DNA of 64,000 nucleotides from the NCBI GenBank assembly GCA_030626645.1, contig DAOUTP010000001.1:1-64000 (forward strand), given 5' to 3'. The stretch comes from Candidatus Cloacimonadota bacterium (lineage in GTDB: Bacteria > Cloacimonadota > Cloacimonadia > Cloacimonadales > TCS61). Positions within the stretch are counted from its first letter, which is position 1. Each line of letters opens with the position of its first letter. The position numbers and the translations under genes were made by a program. This document shows, piece by piece, positions 9,776-20,134 of this stretch. The notes below the pieces were generated by a model. The model saw only the letters and a program-made list of their open reading frames with translations. It was not told the origin of the DNA and did no database searches.

Positions 9776-10456
9776 TTAAACAAATAATTCTTTATATGAA
9801 TCTTCTTTATAATCAATCGGTGAATCCTGATAAAGTCCTGGAGTAGGTACTTTTCCTGTTTGTCCTTGATTTTCCCAAAACGCTTTCATAATACCAAGTT
9901 TATCTTTCATAAAATCCATTTCAGTACCCATACCATAGGCAGTTAAGCCACTACCTATTCCACCGGTTATTTCCTGCCACAATGCAGCACTTCCTGTCAT
10001 TCTTTCTTTTTCTGCTCCTATTTGTTTATCAATATCAAAATCTTCAATTCTCATTTCAGCAGGAGCTTTAGCTGATGTTAAAAATTGAGCTAACATCATT
10101 TTATTTCTTAATCGGGCCATTTCATCCTCTACACCCAATTTCCTCACTCCTCCTGCTACATTAGCTGATAATTCAGCCAACAACCCCAATAATGCAGATG
10201 GACTGTCTATGACTTGCTTTCCGGCTGCTACGGTTGATGACATTGTTCCTTCAATATCTGATTTTATGGATTCAAAACCAGGAAGACCCTGTGTTGCCTG
10301 TTCTTCATACAAACCCTCTGCTCTCAATATACTTTCAGGCATGGTTTTCTCCAAACCCATAAGCATATCAGCATATTTATTGTGTTGAGACTTTCCGAAA
10401 ATACCACCTACTATTTTAGGTACTGTTGCTATTGCTGCTAATGCTAATGGTCCCAT
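9776..10456 (-). CDS. Small internal virion protein, gp14-like
   Basis: 226 residues. The first 20 residues form a Gly/Ala-rich hydrophobic segment, as in phage ejection proteins that insert into membranes; a helical charged middle and a second Gly-rich segment (WQEITGGIGSGLTAYG, about residues 160-175) follow. It begins 3 bp after the muzzle gene and heads the ejection-protein trio. Role inferred from position, size and hydrophobic profile. Confidence 0.55.
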   Translation of the reverse strand: MGPLALAAIATVPKIVGGIFGKSQHNKYADMLMGLEKTMPESILRAEGLYEEQATQGLPGFESIKSDIEGTMSSTVAAGKQVIDSPSALLGLLAELSANVAGGVRKLGVEDEMARLRNKMMLAQFLTSAKAPAEMRIEDFDIDKQIGAEKERMTGSAALWQEITGGIGSGLTAYGMGTEMDFMKDKLGIMKAFWENQGQTGKVPTPGLYQDSPIDYKEDSYKELFV

Positions 10457-10459
10457 AAT

Positions 10460-13400
10460 CTATACCTTTAAAGATTTTACTTCAACATTACTAAGAATCA
10501 CTTCTGTTTGTTGAGTATTAACTAATTTTATTTTCATAATTAAACCTACTAAATCATTTCCATTCAACAAATCATCTGCCGTTCCGGTTGATGATTTCAT
10601 ATTTTTTGCAAATTTAGCAATTTGTTTTCCTTTTACACCTTTAAACCTACCTGATTTTATTCGACTGAACATTTCACTTCTTGATCCGTTTTCAGGAATT
10701 ATGATTTCTTCACATGCCCAAGTTCCGGCTGAATCAATAATAATAACCTTAAATGATTTATCTAAATTCCATTCTTTATTGATTACTACATTGATTTCCC
10801 AATCACGATCAACACCATAAAATCTATTTCTTAAAACATTATCATTATGAAGCCAAAGCTGTCCTTGTATAAACGAAATAAGAGTTTGACCTATAAAAGC
10901 ATAGTTTTCCGGTGCATTATTACTTGCATCATATAAATCAAGATAACAATCCCATTCTTTGTCTTTTTCGGAATATACTATGGTTTCAAGAAATTTATTA
11001 CTCGAACTGGTATAATCACCTTTGAATGTAAAATATATTTTACCATTTTTATTATCAATACCGGTAAATATTTCAACATTTTCACATTCATTCAATAATG
11101 TTTTACAAGTTTCTTTTGTCCAATCTTTCACTCCTTCGTCTGATATTGCAATAGTTCCATTGCTTGCTTCACGAAGTATTGCTCCATTTTGTAAATCTAC
11201 ATAATATGAATATGTACCATTGGAAGCAACAGATTCTGGGTTTTGACATCCCCATCGGGCTTCTGATTCATAAACTGTTCCAAGTACATTATCAGTTACA
11301 GCAACAATATCCCTGCCTTCTTCTGAAGCCTGACGTAATCCTGCCCTGCCAATATAAATACTACTTCTTTTATATAATTGTCTTACTCTTAGTGTATATC
11401 CAACTTCTTCTATTGATGTTATTCTTCCGAATTTACTTTTTAATGTGATTGAATCTTTATAACCAAACGTTGACAAATCGTTTGTTTGGGTGTCTTGAAT
11501 TTTTAATCCACTAAATCTTCCTTTGGTTTCAAAACGTTGTTGTACCATATTTGCATCAACTATTCCAACCCTGCCTCTGCTCCAATAATTACTTTTGTAA
11601 AAATCAGAAAAAGAAAATGATTCGACAGGGAAAACAGTATCAACTACACTTCTTAACCTTATATATATGTCTCCATACTTAAATCTTCCTTCTGCAGGTG
11701 TTCCATTAGATAATTGATGTTGTGTTTCTCCTTGATGTAATCCACCAACTATTGCATATTCTTCACCAAATTCATAAAATATTCTATTTTCAGAATCAAT
11801 TTCTTTTTTAGGACGATATATTTCAACAACTACATAACCTCCACCATCAATTATTTGTTTTAAATTAACATCACCAGTATTAGTAGAAACCTTTTCAAAA
11901 GTAAAATCATCAACACAAAACACCATTTCTGATTTCTTTCGGATTTTATTACCGTTTTCATCTAATATAAATGCAGGTGCAGCAGCAGAATCTTTTTCAT
12001 AAGAATTATCAGTTAATGTAGGATATGTATAATTTTGAATTTCAAAATCAAGTACTTCGGTAAAATTCAAAGGAATAAATGTAGTTAAATTAATACCTTT
12101 TCTTAAAAATCTTATTCTATCACCCTTCCTCCATTCCCAAGATTCTAATTTAGATTTCTTATGTAATTCAGTAGTAAGTAAAATATTGCTATTCATTTCT
12201 ACTTCTACCAACCCATTAACCCTGCAAATATCTGCAATATTAAATTGAATAAAATCTTCAATAGTATTATTACCTGAACAATACCATTTATAATGAGTAG
12301 CCCATGATGGAGGAATATGATTTATTTCCCATTGAATACGATTTGTTTTAGTATATATTGGAACAGAATTTAATTCCTGATCTAAAGGAATATAGATTTT
12401 AGTATCAATACTCACATTTAAAGCACCTGAACGATTTGCCCTATCAAAATATGTTATACCAAATTCATACCATGAACCAGATTTAAAACTTGTATAAATA
12501 CTTGAACATCTATAAACTGCCCCTGTACATGTTTGATTTGTATCTGGTTCAGGAATATTGCCATCCTCATAAACTGAAATCCATAATACATTAACAGGAT
12601 AAGTTTCATTAAAAGCATAATAACCTACAAGATCATCTATTTGTGCTTCAAGATTTTCAAGAACTACTGAAATAGAATCACCTGCTTGAACTTTATAATA
12701 TAAATTATAACTTACATTATGATCAGCAGAAATATCAATTAAATTAATTTGATATACACTATCTTCGTATGCAAAACCATAATGAGTACCATCAATAGTC
12801 GGTAAAGTTACTTTCCAAAACCATCTATCTAACTCACTTGAATAATATTGATCCGTAATACTTAATAATATAATGGAAGTGTTTTCATAAGTAAAATCAT
12901 TTTGAAAAACTGCTTCTAAATTTACACCAATCTCCACATTATCATATCCTTCGGTAATATCAGCATAAAGCAACCGATTTTTCTCAATAATTTCCTGATC
13001 ACCTGCCAACTGAGGAACATAATCGAACAAACGTTCCGTATCTGCCTGATCTAAAACCAACCCAACTTCATTATTATAAAAATTATAATATACTGGATCA
13101 GAAGGAAGTATATAATTTCCTTCCTCATCATATTTATTGACTGTTTCAATCAGTTTCCAATGACCATAATTTCCTTCTCTTACAGCTATTTGTACTTTAT
13201 GAACTTCTGTCGTACCTTTATCAAAAATTATTTGAATATAATTATTAAAACTTTCATCTTTAATATAAACACCATTAGCAAGTTCATCACCGGAAGGAAG
13301 TGCTATTCGACTGATTGGCGACCAAACTGATTTTTCTTTGTCATCATATATATAACAATACCTGAATTGCCACAACTTTCCCCTGATGTTGTTCACTAAA

Positions 13401-13960
13401 ACATCAAGTTTGCTCATATAAGCAAGCGTAGGAGCATTAGGGGGGGGGTATTTAATTACATCTAATATCTGTTCATCAATAGTAAGATATTGTGTCAACG
13501 GATTTTGTACAGGAAATGATAAAGGATTAGCAGTATAAGCAATAGCTTTATTTATGTTAATTTTTCTTGGAGAATTAACACCATCAGTCCAATATAACAA
13601 TCCACCAATCACATTCATTGAATTTATATTTCCTTGCGGATAAAAATATGATGTTTTTAAAATTACTTCTATTTCTTCAGTACTAATATAATATCTACAA
13701 ATAAATGAAATATAATCATTTATAAAATATATTATAGCATTATTTTTATAATCAGGACAAGCACCAACGACCTTTGCAATTGAAGACAAAGATTCACCAA
13801 AAGGAATTTCCTTTGTACCTTCAAGATTACTATATCCCCCATTCCATGTTCTAATGGCATTACGCACACTTTGAACATGCTCAGGTGAAACATATTTATC
13901 AAGCAAGTCAATATTCATACCCTTGATACCAATTAGCCGTATGTCGTTTACTTTACTCAT
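10460..13960 (-). CDS. Muzzle-like tail protein (1166 aa)
   Basis: 1166 residues. The N-terminal part contains a block (GGLLYWTDGVNSPRKININ, about residues 118-136) that I associate with the large tail-nozzle or muzzle proteins of crAss-like and other Bacteroidota podoviruses; the rest is predicted beta-rich. It directly follows the ring-protein genes and overlaps the 233-aa gene by 4 bp, the position expected for a muzzle below the tail rings. A run of nine G at 13440-13448 lies inside the coding sequence (PPP of KYPPPN). The assignment rests on motif recall and gene order. Confidence 0.6.
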   Translation of the reverse strand: MSKVNDIRLIGIKGMNIDLLDKYVSPEHVQSVRNAIRTWNGGYSNLEGTKEIPFGESLSSIAKVVGACPDYKNNAIIYFINDYISFICRYYISTEEIEVILKTSYFYPQGNINSMNVIGGLLYWTDGVNSPRKININKAIAYTANPLSFPVQNPLTQYLTIDEQILDVIKYPPPNAPTLAYMSKLDVLVNNIRGKLWQFRYCYIYDDKEKSVWSPISRIALPSGDELANGVYIKDESFNNYIQIIFDKGTTEVHKVQIAVREGNYGHWKLIETVNKYDEEGNYILPSDPVYYNFYNNEVGLVLDQADTERLFDYVPQLAGDQEIIEKNRLLYADITEGYDNVEIGVNLEAVFQNDFTYENTSIILLSITDQYYSSELDRWFWKVTLPTIDGTHYGFAYEDSVYQINLIDISADHNVSYNLYYKVQAGDSISVVLENLEAQIDDLVGYYAFNETYPVNVLWISVYEDGNIPEPDTNQTCTGAVYRCSSIYTSFKSGSWYEFGITYFDRANRSGALNVSIDTKIYIPLDQELNSVPIYTKTNRIQWEINHIPPSWATHYKWYCSGNNTIEDFIQFNIADICRVNGLVEVEMNSNILLTTELHKKSKLESWEWRKGDRIRFLRKGINLTTFIPLNFTEVLDFEIQNYTYPTLTDNSYEKDSAAAPAFILDENGNKIRKKSEMVFCVDDFTFEKVSTNTGDVNLKQIIDGGGYVVVEIYRPKKEIDSENRIFYEFGEEYAIVGGLHQGETQHQLSNGTPAEGRFKYGDIYIRLRSVVDTVFPVESFSFSDFYKSNYWSRGRVGIVDANMVQQRFETKGRFSGLKIQDTQTNDLSTFGYKDSITLKSKFGRITSIEEVGYTLRVRQLYKRSSIYIGRAGLRQASEEGRDIVAVTDNVLGTVYESEARWGCQNPESVASNGTYSYYVDLQNGAILREASNGTIAISDEGVKDWTKETCKTLLNECENVEIFTGIDNKNGKIYFTFKGDYTSSSNKFLETIVYSEKDKEWDCYLDLYDASNNAPENYAFIGQTLISFIQGQLWLHNDNVLRNRFYGVDRDWEINVVINKEWNLDKSFKVIIIDSAGTWACEEIIIPENGSRSEMFSRIKSGRFKGVKGKQIAKFAKNMKSSTGTADDLLNGNDLVGLIMKIKLVNTQQTEVILSNVEVKSLKV

Positions 13961-14658
13961 GCTTTTGGCCCCATACTATATCCCGAACGTATTGCATCAA
14001 GCAATTCACTAATTGTAAAACTTGACTTTCTTTGCACATACCGGGCATATTGATGATTATATAATTCAGCAGTTCTAAGTTTTGAATTTATTCCTGCCTT
14101 TTGATTATTCTCTGTAATAATCCAATTCAAATATGATTTTAATAATGGGAGCATATCTCTTGGAACATAAGTCTTTTCAGACAATACTATTCCTGAAGAA
14201 ACATATTCAATATATATTTCCATTCCCTTCATATTACCATAAAATATTATTCTTCGATTTGCTATATCAATTCTATATTCCCCGAAATTTATTCCACCAC
14301 CTGCTGTGTAATCCTGCCAGACAGGCACCTCGATTTCACCAGTCTCATCTCTTATTTCAATAGCATTAATTGTTTCAGAATTGAACGCAATACTTTTATT
14401 TTCTGTCAATGTCCAAATTTTTCCTTCATATAAAACTCCTATCTTAATATAATCAATATAATCAGGAGGAAGTTTTACCATATTATTAGAATTAACAACA
14501 GCATGATAAGGTTTTGGTATTCTTACAAGATTAATATTCAAATCTGTATAACCTTCAACAATAATTCTAAGATACCTTCTATAATTCTCTAAAGATTTCT
14601 CATCCCTTTCATTAAGAAAAGAATCCACTACTTGTTCTATTGTTATTAATGCTTTCAT
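13957..14658 (-). CDS. Ring/adaptor-type tail protein (233 aa)
   Basis: 233 residues with a KLPPDYIDYIKIGV block after a helical N-terminus, typical of head-tail adaptor and tail tubular proteins in short-tailed phages. The C-terminus is helical (residues 165-233). It overlaps both neighbours by a few bases (ATGA-type junctions) in a run of five ring-type genes. Exact ring number cannot be told from sequence alone. Confidence 0.55.
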   Translation of the reverse strand: MKALITIEQVVDSFLNERDEKSLENYRRYLRIIVEGYTDLNINLVRIPKPYHAVVNSNNMVKLPPDYIDYIKIGVLYEGKIWTLTENKSIAFNSETINAIEIRDETGEIEVPVWQDYTAGGGINFGEYRIDIANRRIIFYGNMKGMEIYIEYVSSGIVLSEKTYVPRDMLPLLKSYLNWIITENNQKAGINSKLRTAELYNHQYARYVQRKSSFTISELLDAIRSGYSMGPKA

Positions 14659-14927
14659 TACGTAACGTATGTATAATAATCTAATTCAGTTAACTCAGGA
14701 ATAGCACTACCGGCCGATAACGTTATTGTCTCAACAACATCCAATCCACCAGCCAGTAATTCACCATAGACCGCAACTGTAACTGTTGTTGCACCAAATG
14801 TTATAACAAAATCCCTCAAATTTTTATAATCTTTGAAAGTTAATTTTTCAATCCAATCATAAAATAGCTCCCTATATTTACTATTGGAAGAATTTGTATA
14901 TCTTATTTTTTTCCCAAATGTATTCAT
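14658..14927 (-). CDS. Small tail-region protein (89 aa)
   Basis: 89 residues, not recognised. A charged helical N-terminal half is followed by a Thr/Val/Gly-rich stretch (TFGATTVTVAVYGELLAGG) likely to be beta-structured. It overlaps its neighbours by 1 and 4 bp between two ring-type genes, so it is probably a minor virion component. Confidence 0.6.
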   Translation of the reverse strand: MNTFGKKIRYTNSSNSKYRELFYDWIEKLTFKDYKNLRDFVITFGATTVTVAVYGELLAGGLDVVETITLSAGSAIPELTELDYYTYVT

Positions 14928-15499
14928 TTTGTTTTATCAGAATTATCATTTGTCATTTTATCCACAGGAATACCCAAAGCTAAACTCAATACCATTTCAA
15001 TCAACTTTTCATTCATTCCGGCAGGAATATAAACTTGTTCATCCTCATCAATAGCCTCAAACGGCCTCACTATTCTCATCAATAACAAAGAATTTGTACT
15101 AAGTTTTGAATCATATTCTATTCTATTATTCCTAATACAATAACCAATTACCGATGTTATAGATTCATCATTCAATATTGACATCGCTACCGTTGTCATT
15201 GGCACAAATTTGATACCCTTTTCTTTCATCAAACGAATATCTCTCACTCCTTCTCCTGCAACAGGAAGCTGTACTATCGCCACAGGTAAAGTAGAATAAT
15301 AAACATCTTGTGCTGAATCATAATCCACATTAACATCAGAATAAGTCTTTGTGAATAAATCCAAATTACTTATATTTGCCCTAAATAACGGAAACAACAA
15401 TTCATTAAAAGCCTGCCCAATATACATTGCCATCATTTGAGGTAACATCTTTTTAGGAAGCCTCTTATTTATAATTTCTATGAGTTGTATTTTTGTCAT
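14924..15499 (-). CDS. Ring/adaptor-type protein (191 aa)
   Basis: 191 residues. Helical N-terminus (TKIQLIEIINKRLPKKMLPQ) followed by a beta-rich middle with YYSTLPVAIVQLP and VYIPAGMNEKLIEM, the layout of crAss-type ring proteins. The 4-bp overlap with the upstream gene suggests coupled translation. Assigned by context and general character. Confidence 0.55.
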   Translation of the reverse strand: MTKIQLIEIINKRLPKKMLPQMMAMYIGQAFNELLFPLFRANISNLDLFTKTYSDVNVDYDSAQDVYYSTLPVAIVQLPVAGEGVRDIRLMKEKGIKFVPMTTVAMSILNDESITSVIGYCIRNNRIEYDSKLSTNSLLLMRIVRPFEAIDEDEQVYIPAGMNEKLIEMVLSLALGIPVDKMTNDNSDKTK

Positions 15500-16272
15500 T
15501 CTTTCGATTTTTTATCAGCATATTGTACCTTAATAAACTCATTATCCTTCGCACTTGCTTTCTCAACTAATAAATTAGCAATATTTTGATGTTCCTTTGT
15601 ATCCCATTCAAGTTCAACTGATATTGAATTATAAGTACCTGGAGGACTTGTAGAATGTGTAACATCATAAGCAACAATATTACCATTTTCATCTAATAAT
15701 ACCGTGTTACTTTTAACATAAACAATTTTATATCCGGGAGGCATATAAATTTCTTCATCATCGGAACTAATACAATAATCATATATAGGTACAGCAGGAT
15801 TTTTTAAATAAATAAATTTACCATGAAATGTTGCATTTGGATAAACCTGTATTGAATCATCTAAAATAACTCCAATAGGAAATTCATCAATCGGGGGAGA
15901 AAGTAAATCATTAATACGACTGTCAATTTGCTCACTCTCTAATATTTCAACAGGTTTATAAATATTACTTCCACCGGCAAGAAAATTAACACTAAGAGCT
16001 AAAACGTATCTAAAATCAACAGGTAGTGGATATAACCCTAATCCAACTCCATCAGTTTTTTCTTTAATTATAAAAACTCTTAAAGGAGATGAATTTATCA
16101 AATCATTAATACCTTGTATTTTTGCCTGAAAATAATTTTTGTATTGTTGTTCATAATACTCATTATTAACAACTTTTATAAACATATTAAATAAATCCGG
16201 TTTAAAATCACCCCCGGTTTCATCAGAGTTGCTTATAAAATTACAATATTGTTTTATCTCACCTAAATTCAT
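15496..16272 (-). CDS. Ring/adaptor-type protein, paralogue of next upstream gene
   Basis: 258 residues. It shares with the 234-aa upstream gene a YP(N/K)-rich strand, a KNPAVP/RYPTNP proline turn and a C-terminal (V/Q)ELEW(D/S) helix block ending in a Lys-rich tail, so the two are divergent duplicates. Genes of this type occur in pairs in Bacteroidota podoviruses between fibre and muzzle genes. Probably a subunit of the portal-tail connector. Confidence 0.55.
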   Translation of the reverse strand: MNLGEIKQYCNFISNSDETGGDFKPDLFNMFIKVVNNEYYEQQYKNYFQAKIQGINDLINSSPLRVFIIKEKTDGVGLGLYPLPVDFRYVLALSVNFLAGGSNIYKPVEILESEQIDSRINDLLSPPIDEFPIGVILDDSIQVYPNATFHGKFIYLKNPAVPIYDYCISSDDEEIYMPPGYKIVYVKSNTVLLDENGNIVAYDVTHSTSPPGTYNSISVELEWDTKEHQNIANLLVEKASAKDNEFIKVQYADKKSKE

Positions 16273-16973
16273 ATTCCTTCTTTTTTATGTTGATTACTAT
16301 ATTGCAATACTTCAGGTTTACCAACATTAATACCAATATCACCCAGCATTATTGAAATAATATCAATAATATTGTCATTACTCCATTCCAATTGCTTAGA
16401 AGTAGCTGAACTATATTCATTCCATTCTGAATCTTCTACAACCATATAAATAGGATTTGTAGGGTATCTTAAATAGACCATATCAACCATATTAAGGTTT
16501 TTAGGATAAAACCTGATATAATCTTTTTGAAAATTTGCAATGGGATATTTCTTTGTTGGAAATACAATTTTACTTGTCATCCGCTCATTCCATTGTGTAT
16601 CAGTAACAATATCAACTTCACGTAAATCAATTACTTCCAATTTTTGACTTTTATACGATATTGTTGAAATATAATAATAATTATCAGGAATCGGAGCATG
16701 TCCTGTACTATCTATATATAAAGGAGATTTATCTTCACCCAAAAATACTTTAAATCTTCGTAAATCATCAGTAAGTTTTTGAGTTATATCAAAAGATTGT
16801 TGAGGTAATGGCATGCCCGGTTGATATTCCTCTGGAAGCCCAACTTTTCTTTTAAAATGTTTAAAATTAGCCATTTGTAAAAGATCATTGTATCCCTGAA
16901 CAGTAAGCCTGTAACCTGGCCTTTTAAGTCCAATGATATAACTTAATAATCTTAATATCTCCTTTAAATCCAT
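16269..16973 (-). CDS. Ring/adaptor-type protein (234 aa)
   Basis: 234 residues. N-terminal helices, then a beta domain with DYIRFYPKNLNMVDMVYLRY and PTNP, then a SKQLEWSNDNIIDII helix that recurs in the 258-aa paralogue. It overlaps its neighbours by 4 bp and 1 bp. Connector-ring role inferred from paralogy and position. Confidence 0.55.
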   Translation of the reverse strand: MDLKEILRLLSYIIGLKRPGYRLTVQGYNDLLQMANFKHFKRKVGLPEEYQPGMPLPQQSFDITQKLTDDLRRFKVFLGEDKSPLYIDSTGHAPIPDNYYYISTISYKSQKLEVIDLREVDIVTDTQWNERMTSKIVFPTKKYPIANFQKDYIRFYPKNLNMVDMVYLRYPTNPIYMVVEDSEWNEYSSATSKQLEWSNDNIIDIISIMLGDIGINVGKPEVLQYSNQHKKEGI

Positions 16974-18385
16974 TAGTCTTGTCTTTCAAATATTAAAGTA
17001 ACTATAACTTCTCCCCCTGCATTTGTCTTCTTTGAACTTATTTGTAAAATATTTCCTGCAACAAATACATTAATAGAATTTGGTTCAGCTTCATCAACTG
17101 TCCCTTGAACTGAAGCAGCAGCTATTGTTAATATACCCGCTACCAAACCTGACCCTGCCACATTATTCCCTGCATTATCTTGAAAATAAATTTCTGCAAC
17201 ATTAGTTGCTTCAATAGCTTTTGTAACACAGGTATAAATATAAATAAGGTTAGCATCGTATGGTATCTTTATTTTATAATTCTGTGTTCCTGTATATCCT
17301 GTTTCAAACGAAAGTGTAAATGTTATCATCTCTGTTTGAAGATCAGTAGATAAGTTTGACGGAATAATAGTCCCATCCAATATCATAGTCGATTCCACAG
17401 CACCACTTTGAATTGTGGTTACACCGGTATTATCTATATCAATATCACCAGTCATATCAACTCCTGCAGCATCATTACTCCCATCCCCAACGTAAACATA
17501 AGTATTAGTTAAAGTAAGATCAGTTCTATCATCTAATTGTGCCTGAATAGGACCTGTTACACCATCCAAATGACCTAATTCTGTTACATCTACTCCTGCA
17601 TCAGTTGTTATTTCTCCTGTACCATCGGTTACCACAGCCATACTCACTGCCAAAGTCGCAAGTTTATCCAATGCTACCGAACCTGCTAAATCTGCATTAA
17701 GTATTGCACCTGTTAAAGCTAACTTACCGTAAGCAATTGCAGCACTATTATTAATATGACTATTATGAATTGCGTATCCTACTATATTAGTTACCCCTGA
17801 AATATTAAGTCCAATATCACCTGTTATTGTTTGTTCTTCCGGCCTATTCATTCCACTTCCAATAAGGATATTACCTAAAGTTAAATCCTCAAGTTTTGCC
17901 AAAGTAACAGCTTCATCTTCTATCGCAGCAGTCAAAATAGCACCATCAACTATCATTGGGTCTTCAATCCATCCAACTCCCGGATCAAGAGACTGAAACA
18001 TATAAACCATCCACCTACTTACCCAAACTGCTTCAATATATATTTGATTTCGTTCTGTTAATCCACATTGAACATTAGTAAACTCCTGATCCATTATCTC
18101 AAATGTATGAACACCTGGAGCTATATAACCATCATATAGAATCCTGATCACTTGTCCGGGAGTTCCGGGATCGGTAGGTTTTATATCCCAATTAGCACCT
18201 AATGCAATCTGTCCGACCCCCACTGTAAATACATATATGAAATCAGCATCAGATAATAAATTTATATCCTCTGCTACACCGGGAGTACCTGTAGTAGTAA
18301 CATTTATTGATCGGTAATCCCAAAATTCCTGTGCATTAATTGCTACAGAAACTAATAATAAAATAATAAATAATATCCTTTTCAT
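16973..18385 (-). CDS. Fibre-like protein with signal peptide (470 aa)
   Basis: 470 residues from the ATG at 18385; a TTG eight codons upstream would overlap the previous gene and would bury the signal peptide. Residues 1-19 (MKRILFIILLLVSVAINAQ) form a clear Sec signal peptide. The body is Asp/Thr/Gly-rich beta repeats with LGHLDGVTGPIQAQLDDR, a block common in phage tail-fibre stalks, and a beta-rich C-terminus. It lies between the 555-aa appendage gene and the ring genes. Head or tail fibre is likely; the signal peptide on a virion protein is odd. Confidence 0.6.
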   Translation of the reverse strand: MKRILFIILLLVSVAINAQEFWDYRSINVTTTGTPGVAEDINLLSDADFIYVFTVGVGQIALGANWDIKPTDPGTPGQVIRILYDGYIAPGVHTFEIMDQEFTNVQCGLTERNQIYIEAVWVSRWMVYMFQSLDPGVGWIEDPMIVDGAILTAAIEDEAVTLAKLEDLTLGNILIGSGMNRPEEQTITGDIGLNISGVTNIVGYAIHNSHINNSAAIAYGKLALTGAILNADLAGSVALDKLATLAVSMAVVTDGTGEITTDAGVDVTELGHLDGVTGPIQAQLDDRTDLTLTNTYVYVGDGSNDAAGVDMTGDIDIDNTGVTTIQSGAVESTMILDGTIIPSNLSTDLQTEMITFTLSFETGYTGTQNYKIKIPYDANLIYIYTCVTKAIEATNVAEIYFQDNAGNNVAGSGLVAGILTIAAASVQGTVDEAEPNSINVFVAGNILQISSKKTNAGGEVIVTLIFERQD

Positions 18386-18389
18386 GTTT

Positions 18390-20057
18390 TTAAATTTTAT
18401 GATGTTCAATTTTTAATTGTTTACAAACTATGTCATTAATAGTAGCCACTTTATTTTGTCCTGTAATTTTAATTATAATATCTCCCGATATTGTTTCTGT
18501 ATCAGTAGTATCAGCAATATAAACCTTTCCAGGAGAACCTTTCCTGTATTTTTCATAATTAATAAATTGTGTTGCTGCACCTGTACATGTTATCCAAACC
18601 TTCAATGTTAAACGGTCATTCTGGGCATTACAAAGTGTTTCTGTATAATAATCAAATGTTGCTCCTGAAACTCCAAAATAAAACTTAACAGTTTTTCCAT
18701 TATCATTTTGACCAAATTGTATTAAAGATTCAACATAAATAACATCACCTTCTACTATTGTATCAGCAGTTAAAGTATAATTTTTTAAAGTTTTCTCTAT
18801 TATTGTCGCAGTTGTTCCATCATCTGAAATATCATTCCAGAGTATAGAAACCTGTGATCCTGCCGCACCGGCAGCACCTTCAATAGTCATTATATATGTC
18901 CACATCGCAACTCCTGTCTTTTCATAAAAATGGCCATTACCTGTTCTTATATAGTAATCTCCAACACTTCCTAATCCCGTAGCAGGTACAGCAGTTCCAT
19001 TTAATATAGTAGAACCAACAGTAGTAGAACCGGCAACAATAGAAGCCCATGCTATTACTTCTTTAGATGAAGTGTCTGAACCTAATGTCCATCCTTCTTC
19101 TCCCACAAGTTCTCTCATCTTTGTTACAGAAAATGTAGTATCGTAACCATGTTCACGTGCAATTTCATACATAGACATATAATATGAAAGACTATTTCTC
19201 ACATCTTCAAATCTTTGTGCTTCTTTGGTATTAGTTTTAGATGCTGTAAGAAAAGAATCATCAATATTTTTAAATGCCTGATAAAGCTGTTCTGAATAAT
19301 CTTCATTTTCAACAATATATCCACTTCTCCCTGAAACATCAGTATATTCACCATATATTTGAGCATGAACAATTACCCATGTCTGACTATTCCACTCTTC
19401 AAGATTATAAATAGCTTCAGTATCCAAAAGAATATCATATTGCCCAGTCCATATATTAGGCCCAATTGTTACTGATTGTGCTGTTGATGTATCATTTGAT
19501 TGCCCTGAACTCAATGGCCATCGGATAGTGAAATCCCTTCCAATTGCATCAATTAAAATATTTACAGGATCATAATCCGTACCATCAATATTAACCGTAT
19601 AATCCGTATTATCAACTATCGTCATTGTTGAAACTTTGCAAGAAGATGTTACTCCAATTACAGCAGTAGGTGTCTCAAACTGATAGTCATAAGTTTTCGT
19701 TACTGTAGCAAAGACTGCTGCAATCGCAGTAACTGACAATTTATAAACAATAGTATATGTTCCAAGCTGCACTTCGTCTTCTGAATCAAGTGGTAAATTA
19801 ACAGATTTTGACCAAAGAGGAGTTCCTCCATCAATATCAGGAGATGCAAAACTATCAGTTTCCCATCCCACATTTGTATATAACACACCATTAGGCCCTG
19901 ATATTTGTAAAATCCCCAAAACATTACTCAATGTTTTTCCATAAGTCGGATCATAATCAGCAGACAATAAGTCTGTAAACTCAAGGTCTTTTGTTTCTGC
20001 CGTTAAATCAAAGTCAATACTAAAAGTAATATTACTTTCTAACAATTGTGCTGCCAT
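18390..20057 (-). CDS. Appendage / fibre protein with short collagen-like stretch (555 aa)
   Basis: 555 residues, beta-rich, without a signal peptide. About residues 360-405 contain GSVGDYYIRTGNGHFYEK and WTYIMTIEGAAGAAGSQ, a module frequent in phage fibres just before collagen-like GXY segments. Two hairpins separate it from the upstream structural genes, so it may start a new transcript or be reached by readthrough. Its stop is 5 bp before the next start. Likely a head or tail fibre. Confidence 0.55.
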   Translation of the reverse strand: MAAQLLESNITFSIDFDLTAETKDLEFTDLLSADYDPTYGKTLSNVLGILQISGPNGVLYTNVGWETDSFASPDIDGGTPLWSKSVNLPLDSEDEVQLGTYTIVYKLSVTAIAAVFATVTKTYDYQFETPTAVIGVTSSCKVSTMTIVDNTDYTVNIDGTDYDPVNILIDAIGRDFTIRWPLSSGQSNDTSTAQSVTIGPNIWTGQYDILLDTEAIYNLEEWNSQTWVIVHAQIYGEYTDVSGRSGYIVENEDYSEQLYQAFKNIDDSFLTASKTNTKEAQRFEDVRNSLSYYMSMYEIAREHGYDTTFSVTKMRELVGEEGWTLGSDTSSKEVIAWASIVAGSTTVGSTILNGTAVPATGLGSVGDYYIRTGNGHFYEKTGVAMWTYIMTIEGAAGAAGSQVSILWNDISDDGTTATIIEKTLKNYTLTADTIVEGDVIYVESLIQFGQNDNGKTVKFYFGVSGATFDYYTETLCNAQNDRLTLKVWITCTGAATQFINYEKYRKGSPGKVYIADTTDTETISGDIIIKITGQNKVATINDIVCKQLKIEHHKI

Positions 20058-20075
20058 AATTTTTATTTTTTAAGC

Positions 20076-20115
20076 AAAAATAGGTCATGCTAAAAACATA
20101 ACACAACCTATTTTT
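20076..20115 (-). terminator. Hairpin, probable terminator behind the 312-aa gene
   Basis: A perfect 10-bp stem (AAAAATAGGT / ACCTATTTTT) with a 20-nt loop lies in the gap between the genes ending at 20135 and starting at 20057. The A/U flanks make it potentially bidirectional. Confidence 0.6.
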
Positions 20116-20134
20116 ATTTTCAGTAAACATTTTT

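Noticed and set aside
18386..18409. Upstream TTG start for the 470-aa fibre
   Set aside because: It would overlap the previous gene and put eight polar residues before the signal peptide.
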